A stretch of 64,000 bases of DNA from Bartonella rattaustraliani AUST/NH4. GTDB taxonomy: Bacteria; Pseudomonadota; Alphaproteobacteria; Rhizobiales; Rhizobiaceae. Within the stretch, counting starts at the first letter, position 1. Every line of letters begins with the position of its first letter. This document shows, in pieces, positions 61,769 to 64,000 of this stretch. The notes under the pieces are model-generated. The model did no database searches. It was not told where the DNA came from and worked only from the letters and a program-made list of their open reading frames with translations. Location of the stretch: assembly GCF_000312565.1 (NCBI RefSeq), contig NZ_CALW02000045.1:62001-126000 (forward strand), given 5' to 3'. The translations under genes and the position numbers were made by a program.

Positions 61769-61944
61769 AAGTTTTTTCCTTGTGTTTATTACCGGCAAAT
61801 TGGTGAAGTTGTTCATCTATATCTTTAATAATATTTATCGATTAAATAAAGAGAAATTCGTTCGTTTATTTTTGTAAGGGAGGAAAAACAACGCAATTTG
61901 CTCTTTCCGGTATTGAAAGACAAAAAAGCAATGCTCATAAAAAG

Positions 61945-62325
61945 GTATTTCTTAGAGCTCCTAAGCCCATTTCGCGATGGTGTGGGTGAATTGTATAACG
62001 ATAAATCCATTTGCACACTCCCATCTTTACGTTTATGAAGGTACAAGCCTGCACCATCATTCCCTTTACCAGATCATGGTATATTTACTAAATATGTACG
62101 CGCCGCATGAGACTGCGAAAACCCTTGCATGAAGGCGGTTCATGAGAGGCATTCTTCCTCCTTTCTTCTTTCATTTTACCCATATGCCAACCCTGCTTAT
62201 GACGTAAAGCCAAGAACAAAATTGATTCAACATACAGTGGTTTGAAATGAGAGAATCTTACGGGTATTTGGGGGTATGTTTTAAGGTCAAGTACGGAAAA
62301 TTATTTATTGTAAATCAATGTGTTG
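61945..62325 (-). repeat. Integrase-5' repeat, copy N
   Basis: A near complete minus-strand copy: TTCTTAGAGCTCCTAAGCCC at the arm-domain end, the ~50-bp extra segment (ATGGTATATTTACTAAATAT), the start region (ATG at 62150-62152), the leader with CCAACCCTGCTTATGACGTA and GATTCAACATACAGTGG, and the end TGTAAATCAATGTGTTGA. The first 130 bases after the thrC start (61817-61944) hold nothing else. Confidence 0.8.
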
Positions 62326-62769
62326 AGTAAAATCAATCATGCTCAAGAATCTTTTTCTATGATTCATTCACATATTTTACATTTCTTGTTCACGAATAAA
62401 GTTTCCTGAATACTCAATCAATATTCATTATAGTATTTATCAAGAAGCTTTTTTGTAAAAAAGCAATGGTTATTATTTATATTTAAATTTTATAATAACT
62501 TATGTGAAAATTCATCGCTCTCAAATAACATAATATGAATCATGTTGTAGGATTTATAAGGTCATTTCATGGCATTTTGTATGCAGAATGTGCTTTTGGA
62601 GCCACTTTTGTCTCGTTTAAATGCAGTTTTCATATTAAAAACTATGATATTTGTGCTATCCAATATACTTGTTAATGAGTGAGGCACTTCATAGAAATGA
62701 CAAAAAAACAGTCTTCCTCATTATATGAAGAAGACTGCAATTCAAATGCTATTTTAAAACCTGAGAATA
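62326..62769. other. Intergenic region, nothing recognised
   Basis: About 440 AT-rich bases between repeat copy N and the end of the first small paralogue. No gene, repeat copy or strong hairpin was seen. Confidence 0.4.
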
Positions 62770-63135
62770 TTATGTGCTTTTAAGACTACCTATAGCCCAT
62801 CCGATGATTGCGCTCAATATGGCTGCAACAGAGCCGGTCAAGAATCCAAAACCTAAAGCTCCTACTGTAGTAAAAAATCCCAGTGAAATAGGCTCAAATA
62901 CTACTTTCTCAATTCCCTTTTCAATAGCCACTTCATTTTTTGTTCCACAAGCGAAATCTAATACAGAAGAAGCAACGATTTCTTTTTCCTTTTTACTTCC
63001 TATTACGAAAATAGAAACTTTCTCTTTTTGAGAGTTATTGTTCAAAGAGTTTGCACTAACATTCACAACTTGCGAAAAAGAAAAAGCCAGCGCAATAAAA
63101 ACACTTAATATATAATTTTTTAAAATTTTTATCAT
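62770..63135 (-). CDS. Small secreted or membrane protein, paralogue 1
   Basis: A 121-residue protein of unknown family. A signal peptide-like N-terminus (KNYILSVFIALAFSFSQVV, cleavage probably after VSA) is followed by a polar Asn/Lys/Glu-rich linker with IGSKKEKE. The C-terminal hydrophobic, glycine-rich stretch (about 80-116, with TTVGALGFGFLTGSVAAIL and AIIGWAIG) could span the membrane once or as a hairpin. It is paralogous to the next two frames; the first ~45 residues are nearly identical, the rest diverged. Confidence 0.7.
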   Translation of the reverse strand: MIKILKNYILSVFIALAFSFSQVVNVSANSLNNNSQKEKVSIFVIGSKKEKEIVASSVLDFACGTKNEVAIEKGIEKVVFEPISLGFFTTVGALGFGFLTGSVAAILSAIIGWAIGSLKST

Positions 63136-63332
63136 AATTTCTACCCCAAATGCTTTCTATTTTTAGTGTGAATGGCGTAAAGGCAGCCGTGAATATACAG
63201 AGAAACAGACAAGAATAGTGAAATAACTTATTGTCTTTTAGGAGTTTATTTTATTTGTCAGTGATAATTAATGAACATATAATGCGCCTATCGCTTATAT
63301 TTTTCACTAAAAGATCTGACTTTTGTGAAGTT

Positions 63333-63704
63333 TTAATTTCCAAAAGACGATTTAATCGTCATTATAATTTTACTTATAATCCATCCTAATAGCATACCTA
63401 ATGTACAGGACGCATATCCAATTATCACTCCGATACCAAAGTTTCCTATTGTAATAGATTCAAGTACTTTCTCCAATTTTCCTTCAATAGCCGCTTCATT
63501 TTTTGTTCCATCAGTAAAATGTGATAGAGAAGGAGCAACGATATCGATTTCTTTTTCCTTTTTACTTCCTATTCTGAAAACAGAAACTTCCTCTTTTTGA
63601 GAGTTATTGTTCAAAGAGTTTGCGCTAACATTCACAACTTGCGAAAAAGAAAAAGCCAGCACAATAAAAACACTTAACGTATAATTTTTAAAAACTTTTA
63701 CCAT
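63333..63704 (-). CDS. Small secreted or membrane protein, paralogue 2
   Basis: A 123-residue protein with the same layout: signal-like KNYTLSVFIVLAFSFSQVV, the shared SANSLNNNSQKE, IGSKKEKE, a TKNEAAIEGKLEKVLESIT linker, and a hydrophobic end (IGNFGIGVIIGYASCTLGML, then LLGWIISKIIMTI). The ATG at 63704 is chosen because the protein then begins like paralogue 1 and GAGGATAAGG lies upstream; the frame extends 44 codons further without support. It lies 197 bp upstream of paralogue 1 on the same strand. Confidence 0.7.
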   Translation of the reverse strand: MVKVFKNYTLSVFIVLAFSFSQVVNVSANSLNNNSQKEEVSVFRIGSKKEKEIDIVAPSLSHFTDGTKNEAAIEGKLEKVLESITIGNFGIGVIIGYASCTLGMLLGWIISKIIMTIKSSFGN

Positions 63705-63875
63705 AATCCTTATCCTCAATATTTTACTACTTTCGTATAAATGAAGAGATATAAGATTTTGAATATTCGCTGCAGATTTGCTGTTTGTGGCAAGATAAGG
63801 AAGCTTCACTATGTATTTTAAAATAATTAATAACACATAATGAAGCTATTTTACTGACGTTTACAGTGGAGGTTA

Positions 63876-64000
63876 TTATTTAAAGATATTTACTATACCA
63901 CTGACCAAGTCTACAACGAATTTTATTGCAAATCCAAAAAACAGGAACCCCATTCCTATTGTGAAAGGTTCTACAACTTTCACAACTTTTCCTTCAGCAG
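63876..64000 (-). CDS. Small secreted or membrane protein, paralogue 3, C-terminal part (cut by window end)
   Basis: Only the last 40 or so codons lie in the window. They read AEGKVVKVVEPFTIGMGFLF, then FGFAIKFVVDLVSGIVNIFK, ending at TAA (63876-63878), which matches the linker-plus-hydrophobic tail of paralogues 1 and 2. The gene starts beyond the window, so the tandem array continues to the right. Confidence 0.6.
   Translation of the reverse strand, partial: AEGKVVKVVEPFTIGMGFLFFGFAIKFVVDLVSGIVNIFK

Overview
The window looks like a chromosomal stretch of a Bartonella-like alphaproteobacterium (Rhizobiales). This rests on AT-rich coding, an invasion-associated-locus-B family protein, a rhizobial-type F0 ATP synthase operon separate from F1 (atpI-B-E-b'-b), rhizobial gene blocks (ispB / TrmN6-like methyltransferase / S49 peptidase; ispH-thrB-rnhA; thrC-M16 peptidase), and long decaying intergenic spaces typical of a reduced host-restricted genome. 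I saw no rRNA, tRNA, CRISPR array, intact transposase or replication origin.

Layout. 1-2.7 kb: comF (cut by the window edge), grxC, ubiG, lysC. 2.75-4.4 kb: decayed integrase and an unknown gene remnant. 4.4-12.4 kb: nhaA, a large membrane-anchored protein of unknown function, an SLC13/TrkA-C permease, a TPR protein and der. 13.8-16.5 kb: F0 ATP synthase operon with a nested stem-loop after atpE. 18-26.5 kb: glyS/glyQ, a TPR lipoprotein-like protein, polyprenyl diphosphate synthase, a methyltransferase and an S49 peptidase. 26.3-31.4 kb: ispE, rnhB, tsaC/sua5, an FAD-linked dehydrogenase and a DUF6101 protein. 32.9-44.6 kb: purD, ubiA, pdxH, a DnaJ-class protein, fabI, aroC, a RibBA-like protein with a degenerate second domain, xseB, dxs and tlyA. 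44.6-46.3 kb: an RNA methyltransferase gene broken by a repeat insertion, a nonsense codon and a frameshift. 47.6-61.8 kb: tldD, an IalB-family protein, ctaB, ispH, thrB, rnhA, a DsbD N-terminal domain protein, a YqgE protein, a GGDEF-EAL protein, an M16 peptidase and thrC. 62.8-64 kb: three tandem paralogues of a small secreted or membrane protein.

The most notable structure is a dispersed repeat family: about fifteen full or partial copies lie in the intergenic gaps. The unit (~370 bp) consists of the upstream control region plus the first ~65 codons of a P4-type (DUF4102) tyrosine integrase. Two copies end at the same point, and one sits cleanly inside the CGGC motif of the RNA methyltransferase gene, so the unit appears to have moved as a discrete element. 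Two longer copies still carry recognisable later parts of the integrase gene. Copies often occur as inverted or tandem pairs. All identifications were made by reading the sequence; no database search was run.
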